The notes under the pieces were generated by a model. It saw nothing but the letters and a program-made list of their open reading frames with translations, had not been told where the DNA came from and did no database searches. From Bacillus sp. NP157 (GTDB lineage Bacteria; Pseudomonadota; Gammaproteobacteria; Xanthomonadales; Rhodanobacteraceae), in the NCBI GenBank assembly GCA_018889975.1, contig CP076546.1:4805001-4869000 (forward strand): 64,000 nt of DNA. The letters run 5' to 3'. The position numbers and the translations under genes are program-made. This document shows positions 17,109 through 24,781 of the stretch, in pieces (positions within the stretch are counted from its first letter, which is position 1; each line of letters starts with the position of its first letter).

Positions 17109-18010
17109 GCGACGCGGCGAAGGGCAGTGGCCTCGCGACGCTGGGCCTGCTGGCGGTGACCGCCATCTGGGGTTCCACCTTCGTGATGATCAAGGATGTG
17201 GTCGGCCGCATGTTGCCGATCGATTTCCTTGCCGTGCGCTTCGCCATCGCCGCCGTGGCGATGGTGCTGCTGTTCGCCCTGCCGCTGCGCCGGCTGGGCC
17301 GCGCGCAGACCCTGCGTGGCCTCGCACTGGGCGTGCTCTACGGCGTGGCGCAATGGTTGCAGACCGAAGGCATCGCCTTGACCTCGCCCAGCGTCAGCGG
17401 GTTCGTCACCGGGATGTACGTGGTAATCACGCCGATCCTCGCGCTATTGATCTTTCGCCAGCGGATGCCGGCGACCACGTGGCTGGCCGTGCTGCTGGCG
17501 ATGGTCGGCCTGGGCGTGCTGGCGCTGAACGGGTTTGCCGTGGACCTGGGCGTGTTGCTTACCCTGGCGTCGGCGGCGCTGTACGCGCTGCATATCGTCG
17601 GGCTTGGCCACTGGTCGAAGCCGGGCGATGCCTTTGGCATGTCGGCGATCCAGATGGTGGGCATCGCCCTGGTCTGCGTGCTGGCGACGCTGCCGCACCA
17701 CGGCCCTTCGCTGCCGCCGGATGGCAAGGCGTGGATGGCGATCGTCTACATGGCGCTGGTTGCCGGCGCACTGGCGATGCTGGTGCAGACATGGGCGCAG
17801 GCACACATGCCAGCGACCCGCGCGGCGATCGTGATGACGACCGAACCGGTGTTTGCAGCGGGTTTCGCCGTGGCGCTCGGCGTCGACGCGCTGACCACGC
17901 GGATGCTGCTCGGCGGCACCCTGGTGCTCGCCGCGATGTACATGGTCGAGCTCGCCCCGCGCTTCCGCCGGAAGAAGCCCGCCGAAGCCCTGCACCACGA
18001 AGCCGGCTGA
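17105..18010 (+). CDS. EamA/DMT-family transporter
   Basis: 301-residue inner-membrane protein with about ten hydrophobic helices arranged as two EamA repeats, typical of drug/metabolite exporters such as RhaT or YdcZ relatives. The N-terminal signature TAIWGSTFVMIKDVVG and the repeat-two start MTTEPVFAAGFAVALG are characteristic. Such proteins export amino acids or small metabolites; the substrate cannot be read from the sequence. Its ATG overlaps the stop of the glycosyltransferase, indicating translational coupling. It is followed by a repeat-rich gap. Confidence 0.9.
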   Translation: MSDAAKGSGLATLGLLAVTAIWGSTFVMIKDVVGRMLPIDFLAVRFAIAAVAMVLLFALPLRRLGRAQTLRGLALGVLYGVAQWLQTEGIALTSPSVSGFVTGMYVVITPILALLIFRQRMPATTWLAVLLAMVGLGVLALNGFAVDLGVLLTLASAALYALHIVGLGHWSKPGDAFGMSAIQMVGIALVCVLATLPHHGPSLPPDGKAWMAIVYMALVAGALAMLVQTWAQAHMPATRAAIVMTTEPVFAAGFAVALGVDALTTRMLLGGTLVLAAMYMVELAPRFRRKKPAEALHHEAG

Positions 18011-18037
18011 CTCGCCCGTCCCCGGGCGGCCCCGAAT

Positions 18038-18059
18038 GTAGGAGCGCGCCTGCGCGCGA
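18038..18059 (+). repeat. REP-like palindrome, forward copy
   Basis: Full forward copy after the EamA gene. A degenerate reverse half-copy (18082-18098) faces it. Confidence 0.85.
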
Positions 18060-18117
18060 TTGGGTCAGGGACAGACCTCCATCGCGCGCAGGCGCGCCCA
18101 TGCATTTCATTTCCGCG

Positions 18118-18221
18118 GGTACCGGTTGTTGCCATGGGTACCTGTTGTTGCCATAGGTACCTATTTTCAGATACCTGTTTCAGATACCTGTTTTCAGATA
18201 CCTATTTCCAGATACCTGCTT
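18118..18221. repeat. Degenerate tandem repeat around GGTACCTGTT / ATACCTGTTTTCAG
   Basis: Seven consecutive units share (G/A)TACCTGTT. Two of 18 bp (GGTACCGGTTGTTGCCAT and GGTACCTGTTGTTGCCAT) are followed by units of 13-15 bp ending in TTTCAG. The tract is AT-richer than its surroundings and lies between two REP copies at the convergent ends of the EamA and galM genes. No coding potential or spacer structure is seen. Confidence 0.8.
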
Positions 18222-18243
18222 TCGCGCGCAGGCGCGCTCCTAC
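18222..18243 (-). repeat. REP-like palindrome, reverse copy
   Basis: Full reverse copy. It contains the TAG stop codon of the epimerase gene (18240-18242). Confidence 0.85.
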
Positions 18244-19376
18244 TTTTTGTCGGTCGTGAACTTGTAGGTCATCGTGTTGCGATAGGTGTGCCCGGGATCC
18301 AGCCGCGCCGAGCCGAAGTCCGGCTGGTTGGGCGTATCCGGGTAGATCTGCGGCTCGAGCGCGAATGCATCGCCCTCGCGATAGATCCCGCCGGCCTTGC
18401 CCGAGGTCGTGCCGTCGAGGAAGTTGCCCGAGTAGAACTGCAGGCCCGGCTGGGCCGACCACAGCGACAGCACGCGGCCGCTCTTCGGGTCGGTGACGCG
18501 GGCGACTTCGCGCGGCTGCGCGGCTTCCTTCTTCGAGATCACCCAGTTGTGGTCGAAGCCGCGGCCGAAGACGATCTGCTGTTCCTTCGCGTCACGGACG
18601 TCCTTGCCGATCGGCTTCGCCTTGCGGAAGTCGAACACGGTGCCGGCGACGTTGCGCACTTCGCCGGTGGGGATCGCGGTGGCGTCGGTCGGCAGGTAGG
18701 CATCGCCGGCGATCATCAGCTTCTGGTCCATCACGCTGCCGAAGCCTTCGCCGGCCAGGTTCCAGTAGGTGTGGTTGGTGATGTTGACGATCGTCGGCTT
18801 GTCGGTGGTCGCGGTGTACTCGATCGTCAGTTCGTTCTTGTCGTTGATCGAATACTTCGCCGTCGCGGTGAGCGTGCCCGGGTAACCCTGGTCACCGTCA
18901 GGGCTGACGTAGGTCATCGTGACGCTCGGGGTGGCGCCGGACTCGACCTTGTCGACCGTCCACACCACCTTGTCGAAGCCGAGCTTGCCACCGTGCAGGG
19001 AGTTCGGGCCGTCGTTGACCGGCACGGTGTATTCCTTGCCGTCCAGCGTGAACTTGCCCTTGGCGATGCGGTTTGCATAGCGGCCGACGGTGTCGCCGAA
19101 ATACTGCGGCTTCTCGAAGGTGCCCTTCAGGTCGGGATAGCCCAGCACGATGTCGCCGGGTTTGCCGCTGCGATCAGGGACGTCCAGCGCGTAGAGCGCC
19201 GCGCCGAGCGAGATCACCTTCGCCGTCATGCCCTTGCCGTTGGTCAAGGTGATGACCGTGACATCCTTGCCATCCGGCGTGCTGCCGAAGGACGCCTTGG
19301 TCGCGTCGCCGGCCGAAGCCGCCGTCGCGCTACCGAGCAAAACTACCGCGCTGGCCACGGCCATGAGCTTACCCAT
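18240..19376 (-). CDS. galM: Secreted aldose 1-epimerase (galactose mutarotase)
   Basis: 378 residues. It interconverts alpha and beta anomers of hexoses such as galactose or glucose. A signal peptide (MGKLMAVASAVVLLGSATAA, Ala-rich cleavage site) means it works in the periplasm, unlike the cytoplasmic E. coli enzyme. Family motifs are GRYANRIAKGKF (substrate Arg), NDGPNSLHGG (catalytic His), ITNHTYWNLAG (second His) and FALEPQIYPDTPNQP (catalytic Glu). The ATG at 19376 is preceded by AAAGGAG; an upstream in-frame start lacks a signal peptide. The gene is divergent from a GntR/FCD regulator, with a predicted operator between them, so sugar-responsive repression is likely. The stop lies inside a REP. 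Confidence 0.93.
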   Translation of the reverse strand: MGKLMAVASAVVLLGSATAASAGDATKASFGSTPDGKDVTVITLTNGKGMTAKVISLGAALYALDVPDRSGKPGDIVLGYPDLKGTFEKPQYFGDTVGRYANRIAKGKFTLDGKEYTVPVNDGPNSLHGGKLGFDKVVWTVDKVESGATPSVTMTYVSPDGDQGYPGTLTATAKYSINDKNELTIEYTATTDKPTIVNITNHTYWNLAGEGFGSVMDQKLMIAGDAYLPTDATAIPTGEVRNVAGTVFDFRKAKPIGKDVRDAKEQQIVFGRGFDHNWVISKKEAAQPREVARVTDPKSGRVLSLWSAQPGLQFYSGNFLDGTTSGKAGGIYREGDAFALEPQIYPDTPNQPDFGSARLDPGHTYRNTMTYKFTTDKK

Positions 19377-19416
19377 CTTGCACTCCTTTTGAGGTGACCC
19401 CGTGACAACAGCACAA

Positions 19417-19427
19417 TTGTCCGACAA
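19417..19427. promoter_or_regulatory. Predicted FadR/FCD-type operator
   Basis: TTGTCCGACAA is a perfect palindrome about a central C and fits the TNGTNNNACNA pattern known for FadR-subfamily GntR regulators. It lies 41 bp upstream of the galM start and 79 bp upstream of the gntR-type gene, in their shared divergent promoter region. Control of both genes is inference. Confidence 0.6.
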
Positions 19428-19506
19428 ATGACAAGCTGCGCTGCGTCAAGGTCGCGCGCGCGCACGTCGCTAGGATAGGGCGGCTGGCACACGCGGAAGG
19501 GACGCG

Positions 19507-20214
19507 ATGGCACCGAAGGCGACACAGACACGCAACCTGCACGCGCGGGTGGTCGAAGAGATTGGCGGCTCCATCGTCAGCGGCGTCCTGCGCCCGGGCG
19601 ATGCATTGCCGGGCGAGTCCGCGCTCGCCGCCCAGCTCGAGGTCAGCCGAACGGTGCTGCGCGAGGCGTTGAAGGTGCTCGCGGCGAAGGGATTGATCGA
19701 GACCCGGCAGAAGACCGGCATGCGCGTGCGCGACGCGCGCTTCTGGAGCCACCTCGATCCCGACGTGCTGGCCTGGCGCTGTGCGTCGATGCCGACGGAG
19801 GACTTCGTCGGCAAGCTGGTGGAGATGCGCGCCATCATCGAGCCGGCCGCGTGCATGGCGGCGGCGCGTCGGCGTGACCCGTCGCAACTGGCGGCGATCG
19901 GAGATGCGCTGGATGCGATGGAAGACGCCGCGGACCTGGACGGCTGGGCCGAGGCCGACCTGCGCTTCCACGAGGCGGTGCTGGCGGCGACCAACAACGA
20001 ATTGCTGAGCTCGCTGTTCTCGGTCATCGAAACTGCGCTGGCGACGTACTTCGTGATGTCAGCGCGCACGGCGAAGAACTTCAAGTACTCGCTACCGCAC
20101 CATCGCGCCGTCTACGAAGCCATCCGCCGCCGCCGACCGAATGAAGCCTCGGCCGCGATGCTGACGATGATCGAGGACTCGCGGACGAACCTGCGCAAGG
20201 GTCGGCGCAGCTAG
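19507..20214 (+). CDS. GntR-family (FadR/FCD) transcriptional regulator
   Basis: 235 residues. The N-terminal winged helix-turn-helix (GDALPGESALAAQLEVSRTV, then LREALKVLAAKGLIETR) is typical of GntR proteins, and the C-terminal FCD domain includes the metal/ligand-binding residues of EADLRFHEAVL and HHRAVYEAI. The overall pattern (WSHLDPDVLAWR, EMRAIIEPAACMAAA) is close to sugar-acid regulators such as DgoR, the galactonate repressor. It is divergent from the secreted mutarotase, so a ligand from galactose or a related sugar acid is plausible, but that is inference. It is followed by a bidirectional hairpin terminator. Confidence 0.9.
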   Translation: MAPKATQTRNLHARVVEEIGGSIVSGVLRPGDALPGESALAAQLEVSRTVLREALKVLAAKGLIETRQKTGMRVRDARFWSHLDPDVLAWRCASMPTEDFVGKLVEMRAIIEPAACMAAARRRDPSQLAAIGDALDAMEDAADLDGWAEADLRFHEAVLAATNNELLSSLFSVIETALATYFVMSARTAKNFKYSLPHHRAVYEAIRRRRPNEASAAMLTMIEDSRTNLRKGRRS

Positions 20215-20252
20215 GCCGCCGCGGTACGGCGAGGCCCCATCGTCCCCAAGGA

Positions 20253-20280
20253 AAAGGCCGGCGATGTGCCGGCCTTTCTG
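20253..20280. terminator. Hairpin terminator between convergent genes
   Basis: AAAGGCCGGC and GCCGGCCTTT form a perfect 10 bp stem with a 5 nt loop, with short T runs on both strands. It would end the GntR-type gene on the plus strand and cstA-ybdD on the minus strand. Confidence 0.8.
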
Positions 20281-20282
20281 TG

Positions 20283-20489
20283 TCAACAGCAGCGTCCGCC
20301 CGTGCCTCGGTACCTGGCTTCCTGCCGTTCGCGGAAGAACTCCTTGTAGCTGGGGACGGGCCGCTCGGGGTGATGCTCGCGCAGGTGCTTCACATACACA
20401 TCGTAGTCGGGCACGCCGCAGCAGAGGCGGGCGGTTTGCACCGCCCACTTCCAGACCGAGCGCGGAGACGCGGGAACCAGGGTTTCCAT
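20283..20489 (-). CDS. ybdD: YbdD/YjiX family small protein
   Basis: 68 residues, the usual size of the YbdD/YjiX (DUF466) family. The core GVPDYDVYVKHLREHHPERP followed by SYKEFFRERQEARY is diagnostic. In E. coli the protein accompanies CstA and is required for its pyruvate uptake. Here it starts 10 bp after the cstA stop with a strong AAGGAGG site, so the pair is co-transcribed and probably co-translated. The C-terminal cysteines (GGRCC) and the pair CC near residue 24 are also usual for the family. No membrane helix is visible, so a cytoplasmic partner role is likely. Confidence 0.92.
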   Translation of the reverse strand: METLVPASPRSVWKWAVQTARLCCGVPDYDVYVKHLREHHPERPVPSYKEFFRERQEARYRGTGGRCC

Positions 20490-20499
20490 CTCGACCTCC

Positions 20500-22575
20500 T
20501 TACGGCGTAACGCTCGACAGCGCGACATACGGTTCTTCATGCGCGGTCGGGTGGTTGGCCTTCCACGCGCGGACCATGGCCCGCAGCGAGAAGTACAGCA
20601 TGGTGAGCACCAGCAGCATGAACAGGCCGGTGAGGGCCATGTCGACGCGGGCATTGGTGATGATCCGCTGCATGTCGTCGGCCGTCTTCGCCGGCGGCAG
20701 CAGCTTGTTGGCGGCGAGGGCGTCGGCGTACTTGTTCGCCGCGGCGGTGAAGCTGATCTTTTCATCGAACAGCTTCTGCCAGCCCGCGGTGAGCGTGCAC
20801 AGCACCAGCCACACCGCCGGTACCGCCGGCACGAGCACGAAGCGTTCGCGCTTCAGCTTGACCGTCACCACGGTGGCGAGCATCAGTGCGATCGCCGCGA
20901 GCATCTGGTTGGCGATGCCGAACAGCGGCCACAGGGTATTGATGCCGCCGAGTGGATCCACCGCGCCCTGGTAGAGGAAATAGCCCCACAGGCCCACGCA
21001 GATCACCGTCGCGACCACGTTGCCGAGCCAGGAGTCGGTGTGCTTGAGCGGCGCGTAGGCCATGCCCGCCAGTTCCTGGATCATGAAGCGGCCGACGCGC
21101 GTGCCGGCGTCCACCGTGGTCAGGATGAACAGCGCTTCGAACAGGATGGCGTAGTGGTACCACAGGGCCATCATGCCTTCGCCCGGCATGATCCCGTGCA
21201 GCAACTGGGCCATGCCGACGGCGAGCGTCGGCGCGCCACCGGCGCGGCCGAGGATGGTGGATTCACCGATGTTCTTCGCGGTGTCGGTCAGCTCGGCGGG
21301 GGTGACGACGAAGCCCCACGCGCTGATCGCCTGTGCGGCGTCCTGTACGGTCGTGCCGACCAGGGCGCCCGGCGAGTTCATGGCGAAGTAAACGCCCGGG
21401 TGCAGCGAGGCAGCGGCGATCAGCGCCATGATCGCGACGAAGGCCTCCATCAGCATGCCGCCGTAGCCGACCATCCGCGCTTCGCCTTCATTGGCCAGCA
21501 GCTTCGGCGTGGTGCCCGAGGCGATGATCGAATGCCAGCCCGAGACGGCGCCGCAGGCGATGGTGATGAACAGGAACGGGAACAGGTTGCCCTGGAAGAC
21601 CGGGCCGGTACCGTCGATGAACTTCGTGACCGCGGGCATCTGCAGGGTCGGCGCGGCGAGGAAGATCGCCAGGGCGAGCAGGGCGATGGTGCCGATCTTC
21701 AGGAAGGTCGACAGGTAGTCGCGCGGTGCGAGCAGCAGCCACACCGGCAGCACCGAAGCGAAGAAGCCATAGCCGATCAGCCACCAGGCCAGGGCCTTGG
21801 CATCGAAGTCGAACAGGGCGGCCAGGGCCGGCGTGTCGTTGACCGTCTTGCCGAACCAGATCGAGGCCAGCAACAGCGCCACGCCGATGATCGACACCTC
21901 GAGGATGCGTCCGGGGCGGAAGTAGCGCAGGTACAGGCCCATCAGGATGGCGATGGGGATGGTCGCGGCCACGGTGAACGTGCCCCACGGGCTGTGCGTC
22001 AGCGCCTTGACCACCACGAGGGCGAGCACGGCGAGCACGATCATCATCAGCACCAGCACGCCGACCATGGCGATGACGCCGGGCACTTCGCCCAGTTCCT
22101 CGCGCAGCATGTGGCCGAGCGAGCGGCCGTCGCGGCGCAGCGACAGGCCGAGGATCATGAAGTCCTGCACGGCGCCGGCGAAGACCACGCCGACCAGGAT
22201 CCAGAGCATGCCGGGCAGGTAGCCCATCTGGGCGGCGAGCACGGGACCGACCAGCGGACCGGCACCGGCGATGGCGGCGAAATGGTGACCGAACACCACC
22301 CATTTGTCGGTGGGGACGTAGTCCAGGCCGTCATTGCGCAGCACCGATGGCGTCGCGCGGCTGGGATCCAGCTGCAGCACGCGGGTGGCGATCATCCGGC
22401 TGTAAAAGCGGTAGCCGATCAGGAAGACCGCAATGGATGCGGTGACCAGCCAGATGGCGTTGATCGGCTCGCCGCGGCGCAGGGCCACGACGCCAAGGCA
22501 CCAGGCGCCGACGATGGCGATGGCGGCCCACAGGATCTTGCCTGCCGGGCTGGGTTTAGGAATGGCGCTATTCAT
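20500..22575 (-). CDS. cstA: CstA-type pyruvate transporter / carbon starvation protein
   Basis: 691 residues with about 16-18 hydrophobic helices, the usual length of CstA (about 700). Family signatures include NDGLDYVPTDKWVVFGHHFAAI near residue 80, AGAGPLVGPVLAAQMGYLP, and WHSIIASGTTPKLLANEGEA. CstA imports pyruvate (and, in some reports, peptides) across the inner membrane when carbon is scarce. The ATG at 22575 gives MNSAIPKPSPAGKILWAAIA; a GAGGGGAG sits some 13 nt upstream. A longer in-frame reading toward 22896 has no family match and was not used. It is followed by ybdD. Confidence 0.95.
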   Translation of the reverse strand: MNSAIPKPSPAGKILWAAIAIVGAWCLGVVALRRGEPINAIWLVTASIAVFLIGYRFYSRMIATRVLQLDPSRATPSVLRNDGLDYVPTDKWVVFGHHFAAIAGAGPLVGPVLAAQMGYLPGMLWILVGVVFAGAVQDFMILGLSLRRDGRSLGHMLREELGEVPGVIAMVGVLVLMMIVLAVLALVVVKALTHSPWGTFTVAATIPIAILMGLYLRYFRPGRILEVSIIGVALLLASIWFGKTVNDTPALAALFDFDAKALAWWLIGYGFFASVLPVWLLLAPRDYLSTFLKIGTIALLALAIFLAAPTLQMPAVTKFIDGTGPVFQGNLFPFLFITIACGAVSGWHSIIASGTTPKLLANEGEARMVGYGGMLMEAFVAIMALIAAASLHPGVYFAMNSPGALVGTTVQDAAQAISAWGFVVTPAELTDTAKNIGESTILGRAGGAPTLAVGMAQLLHGIMPGEGMMALWYHYAILFEALFILTTVDAGTRVGRFMIQELAGMAYAPLKHTDSWLGNVVATVICVGLWGYFLYQGAVDPLGGINTLWPLFGIANQMLAAIALMLATVVTVKLKRERFVLVPAVPAVWLVLCTLTAGWQKLFDEKISFTAAANKYADALAANKLLPPAKTADDMQRIITNARVDMALTGLFMLLVLTMLYFSLRAMVRAWKANHPTAHEEPYVALSSVTP

Positions 22576-22774
22576 GGTGTTTCGGGCTCCCCTCACAGAT
22601 GCCACAAGGGTCGCCCCCGAACCCTTGGGGGTCAATGATTCCGGGGCGTTCGGGGCATTAGCCATTGGTCGAATGTCCGCGCGTGGGCTTGCGTGCTGCA
22701 ACGCCACACAGGGGGCTTGAGCGACGGCCCGGCTAGCGCCATGCTGGGTACCACCCCCTCCCCGTGGCGTGCCG

Positions 22775-23311
22775 ATGATTCGCGACATCCTGAAAATGGG
22801 CGACGAGCGCCTCCTACGCATTGCCCCCGTAGTGCCCGACGCGATGATCGGCTCGGCGGAACTCGACGAGCTCATCACCGACATGTTCGACACCATGCAT
22901 CACGCCGGTGGCGTCGGCCTTGCCGCGCCGCAGATCGGCGTCGACCTGCAACTGGTGATCTTCGGATTCGACAGCAGCGAACGTTACCCGGATGCACCGG
23001 CGGTGCCGCAGACCATCCTGCTCAACCCCGTGATCACCCCGCTGTCGCAGGACATGGAAGAGGGCTGGGAAGGTTGCCTGTCGGTGCCGGGCCTGCGTGG
23101 CGCGGTGAATCGCTATTCGCTGATCCGCTACCAGGGCGTGGACCCGAGGGGCGAACCGATCGACCGGACGGCCGAAGGCTTCCATGCGCGGGTGGTGCAG
23201 CATGAGTGCGACCACCTGATTGGGCGTCTATATCCTTCGCGGATCACCGACTTCGCGAAGTTCGGGTTTACCGAGGTGTTGTTCCCTGGGCTGGATATCG
23301 GGGACGATTGA
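22775..23311 (+). CDS. def: Peptide deformylase
   Basis: 178-residue metalloenzyme that removes the formyl group from the initiator methionine of new proteins. All three family boxes are present: [10 protein letters not shown] (46-55), EGCLSVPG with metal ligand Cys101, and QHECDHLIG with ligands His143 and His147 and catalytic Glu144. The box spelling (GCLS, HECDH) fits type I enzymes. Starts at GTG 22769 and ATG 22775 are both possible; neither has a strong Shine-Dalgarno. It stands alone, not next to fmt as in many genomes, so this may be a second deformylase. Confidence 0.95.
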   Translation: MIRDILKMGDERLLRIAPVVPDAMIGSAELDELITDMFDTMHHAGGVGLAAPQIGVDLQLVIFGFDSSERYPDAPAVPQTILLNPVITPLSQDMEEGWEGCLSVPGLRGAVNRYSLIRYQGVDPRGEPIDRTAEGFHARVVQHECDHLIGRLYPSRITDFAKFGFTEVLFPGLDIGDD

Positions 23312-23331
23312 GGGGGCGTTGCGTGCGGCAA

Positions 23332-23353
23332 TCGCGCGCAGGCGCGCTCCTAC
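23332..23353 (-). repeat. REP-like palindrome, reverse copy
   Basis: Full reverse copy between the convergent deformylase and HTH-regulator genes. Confidence 0.85.
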
Positions 23354-23394
23354 AGGGGGCGGCACGCACCTGCGGGAATGCTCTTAATTCGTGG

Positions 23395-23778
23395 TCACTC
23401 GGCCTCGGCCAACGCCTCAACCAACACCAGCAACGCCTTCCTGCGCTCTTTCGGCAAACGGCTGACCAGCCCGACGAGGCGTAACTGCTCGCGCGAATCC
23501 GCGCGATAGAGGGCGGGGCTTTCTTTCACCCCGGTGGCACCGCTCGGCGAGCCGCGGCCCGTGGCGAGCCACTCGAAATTGACGCCGAAACGAACCGCCA
23601 TGTCGATCTGGCGTTCGAGTTCGGGGAGGCCCAGGTCACTGAGCCATTTGCGTGCCGTTTCTCGGCTGACGTCGAACAGGTCGGCCAGCTGGGTAATGCG
23701 GCCGCGGCCTTTCTTCACGCCAGCCATGTCCAGCGCGACATGCAGGCGTTGAGAAAAACCTCGGTTGGTGAGTGGCAT
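23395..23778 (-). CDS. Small helix-turn-helix regulator (Cro/CI-like)
   Basis: 127 residues. The N-terminal half reads RITQLADLFDVSRETARKWL (about 28-47), a clear helix-turn-helix of lambda-repressor type, followed by LGLPELERQIDMAVRFGVNFEWLATGRG, as in many phage-repressor-like regulators. The C-terminal part (SREQLRLVGLVSRLPKERRK) is helical and probably drives dimerisation. There is no peptidase domain and no phage neighbour, so it is likely a chromosomal regulator. Two inverted repeats upstream (23799-23850 region and 23867-23885) are candidate binding sites, which would suggest autoregulation. Targets unknown. Confidence 0.85.
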   Translation of the reverse strand: MPLTNRGFSQRLHVALDMAGVKKGRGRITQLADLFDVSRETARKWLSDLGLPELERQIDMAVRFGVNFEWLATGRGSPSGATGVKESPALYRADSREQLRLVGLVSRLPKERRKALLVLVEALAEAE

Positions 23779-23866
23779 AACAACTCCGGCAGAACGCTCT
23801 TACGGCGCAAAAGACCCGGTATTGTTGATAGCCCGGAGACAGAGCGTAAGCCCTAGACAGTTGCCA

Positions 23867-23885
23867 AGTCGTGCAATTTACGACT
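23867..23885. promoter_or_regulatory. Dyad AGTCGT-N7-ACGACT
   Basis: Six-base perfect inverted repeat with a 7 nt AT-rich centre (GCAATTT), 88 bp upstream of the HTH-regulator start and just after the pyrF stop. Spacing of half-sites fits a helix-turn-helix dimer; it could instead be a weak pyrF 3' hairpin. Confidence 0.4.
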
Positions 23886-23896
23886 GCTTTTGACTG

Positions 23897-24715
23897 TCAG
23901 TGCTCAAGACGGAACGAGTTGACCGATTTTCTCATTTCGTCAGCCGTCCGATGTGCTGCCTCGGCAAAGTCCGATCCACTGCTTGCGTAGAGGATCGCGC
24001 GCGAGGAAGAAATCATCAGGCCCTTACCGTCGTCCGTCTGGCCGTGTTTCATCACTTCGGCAACGTCGCCACCCTGCGCGCCGATACCGGGGACCAACAG
24101 AGGCATATTACCCACAATGGCGCGGACGCGACCTAGTTCTTCCGGCCAGGTGGCGCCGGTGACGAGCGCGCAGTTGCCGTTGCCGTTCCAGGCCCTGGCG
24201 ATGGTTTCGGCCACCCGCAGGTAGAGCGGCTGGCCGCCGCAGTCCAGCGCCTGGAAGTCCGCGCCACCGGGGTTCGAGGTGCGGCAGAGCAGGATGACGC
24301 CCTTCTCGGCACGCTCGAGGAACGGCGCAACCGAATCGTGGCCGAGGTACGGGTTCAGCGTGACGGCGTCCGCGCCGTAGCGGTCGAAGGCCTCGACGCT
24401 GTAGTGCCGCGCGGTCGAGCCGATGTCGCCACGCTTGGCATCCAGGATGACCGGGATCCCTGGATGCTTGTCATGTATATGTTTGATCAGCCGTTCGAGT
24501 GCACCTTCCGCACGCTGTGCGGCGAAATGCGCAATCTGCGGTTTGAACGAGCAGACCAGGCACGCGGTGGCGTCCACGATGTCGCGGCAGAAGGTAAAGA
24601 TGCCTTCTTCGCCCTCGAGGCCCGCCGGCAGGCGACCCGGTTCCGGGTCGAGGCCCACGCAGATGAGCGAGTCGTTGCGACGCCAGGCGTCCTGCAGCGA
24701 GGTCATGAAGGTCAT
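23897..24715 (-). CDS. pyrF: Orotidine 5'-phosphate decarboxylase (type 2)
   Basis: 272 residues. It decarboxylates OMP to UMP, the last step of pyrimidine synthesis. The active-site sequence [15 protein letters not shown] (Lys and Asp residues of the catalytic tetrad) is clear, with [11 protein letters not shown] and [11 protein letters not shown] for phosphate binding near the C-terminus. The length (about 270) and [13 protein letters not shown] start place it in the longer type 2 group found in actinobacteria, Myxococcus and xanthomonads, not the 230-residue enterobacterial form. The ATG at 24715 is followed by a second in-frame ATG 9 nt on. A perfect hairpin separates it from ettA upstream. 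Confidence 0.95.
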   Translation of the reverse strand: MTFMTSLQDAWRRNDSLICVGLDPEPGRLPAGLEGEEGIFTFCRDIVDATACLVCSFKPQIAHFAAQRAEGALERLIKHIHDKHPGIPVILDAKRGDIGSTARHYSVEAFDRYGADAVTLNPYLGHDSVAPFLERAEKGVILLCRTSNPGGADFQALDCGGQPLYLRVAETIARAWNGNGNCALVTGATWPEELGRVRAIVGNMPLLVPGIGAQGGDVAEVMKHGQTDDGKGLMISSSRAILYASSGSDFAEAAHRTADEMRKSVNSFRLEH

Positions 24716-24746
24716 GGGCGTCGATCCGATCGAATTTGGGTATGTG

Positions 24747-24773
24747 GGTCGGCACCCCGTCGGGGTGCCGACC
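24747..24773 (-). terminator. Perfect 13 bp inverted repeat after ettA
   Basis: GGTCGGCACCCCG and its exact complement flank a single T, giving a very stable hairpin right after the ettA stop (9 bp). There is no clear U run, so it could be a Rho-assisted terminator or an mRNA-stabilising stem between ettA and pyrF. Confidence 0.6.
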
Positions 24774-24781
24774 GGGTCTTG

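Noticed and set aside
18118-18221. CRISPR-like array
   Set aside because: Units of 13-18 bp are contiguous, vary in length and have no unique spacers; no cas genes.
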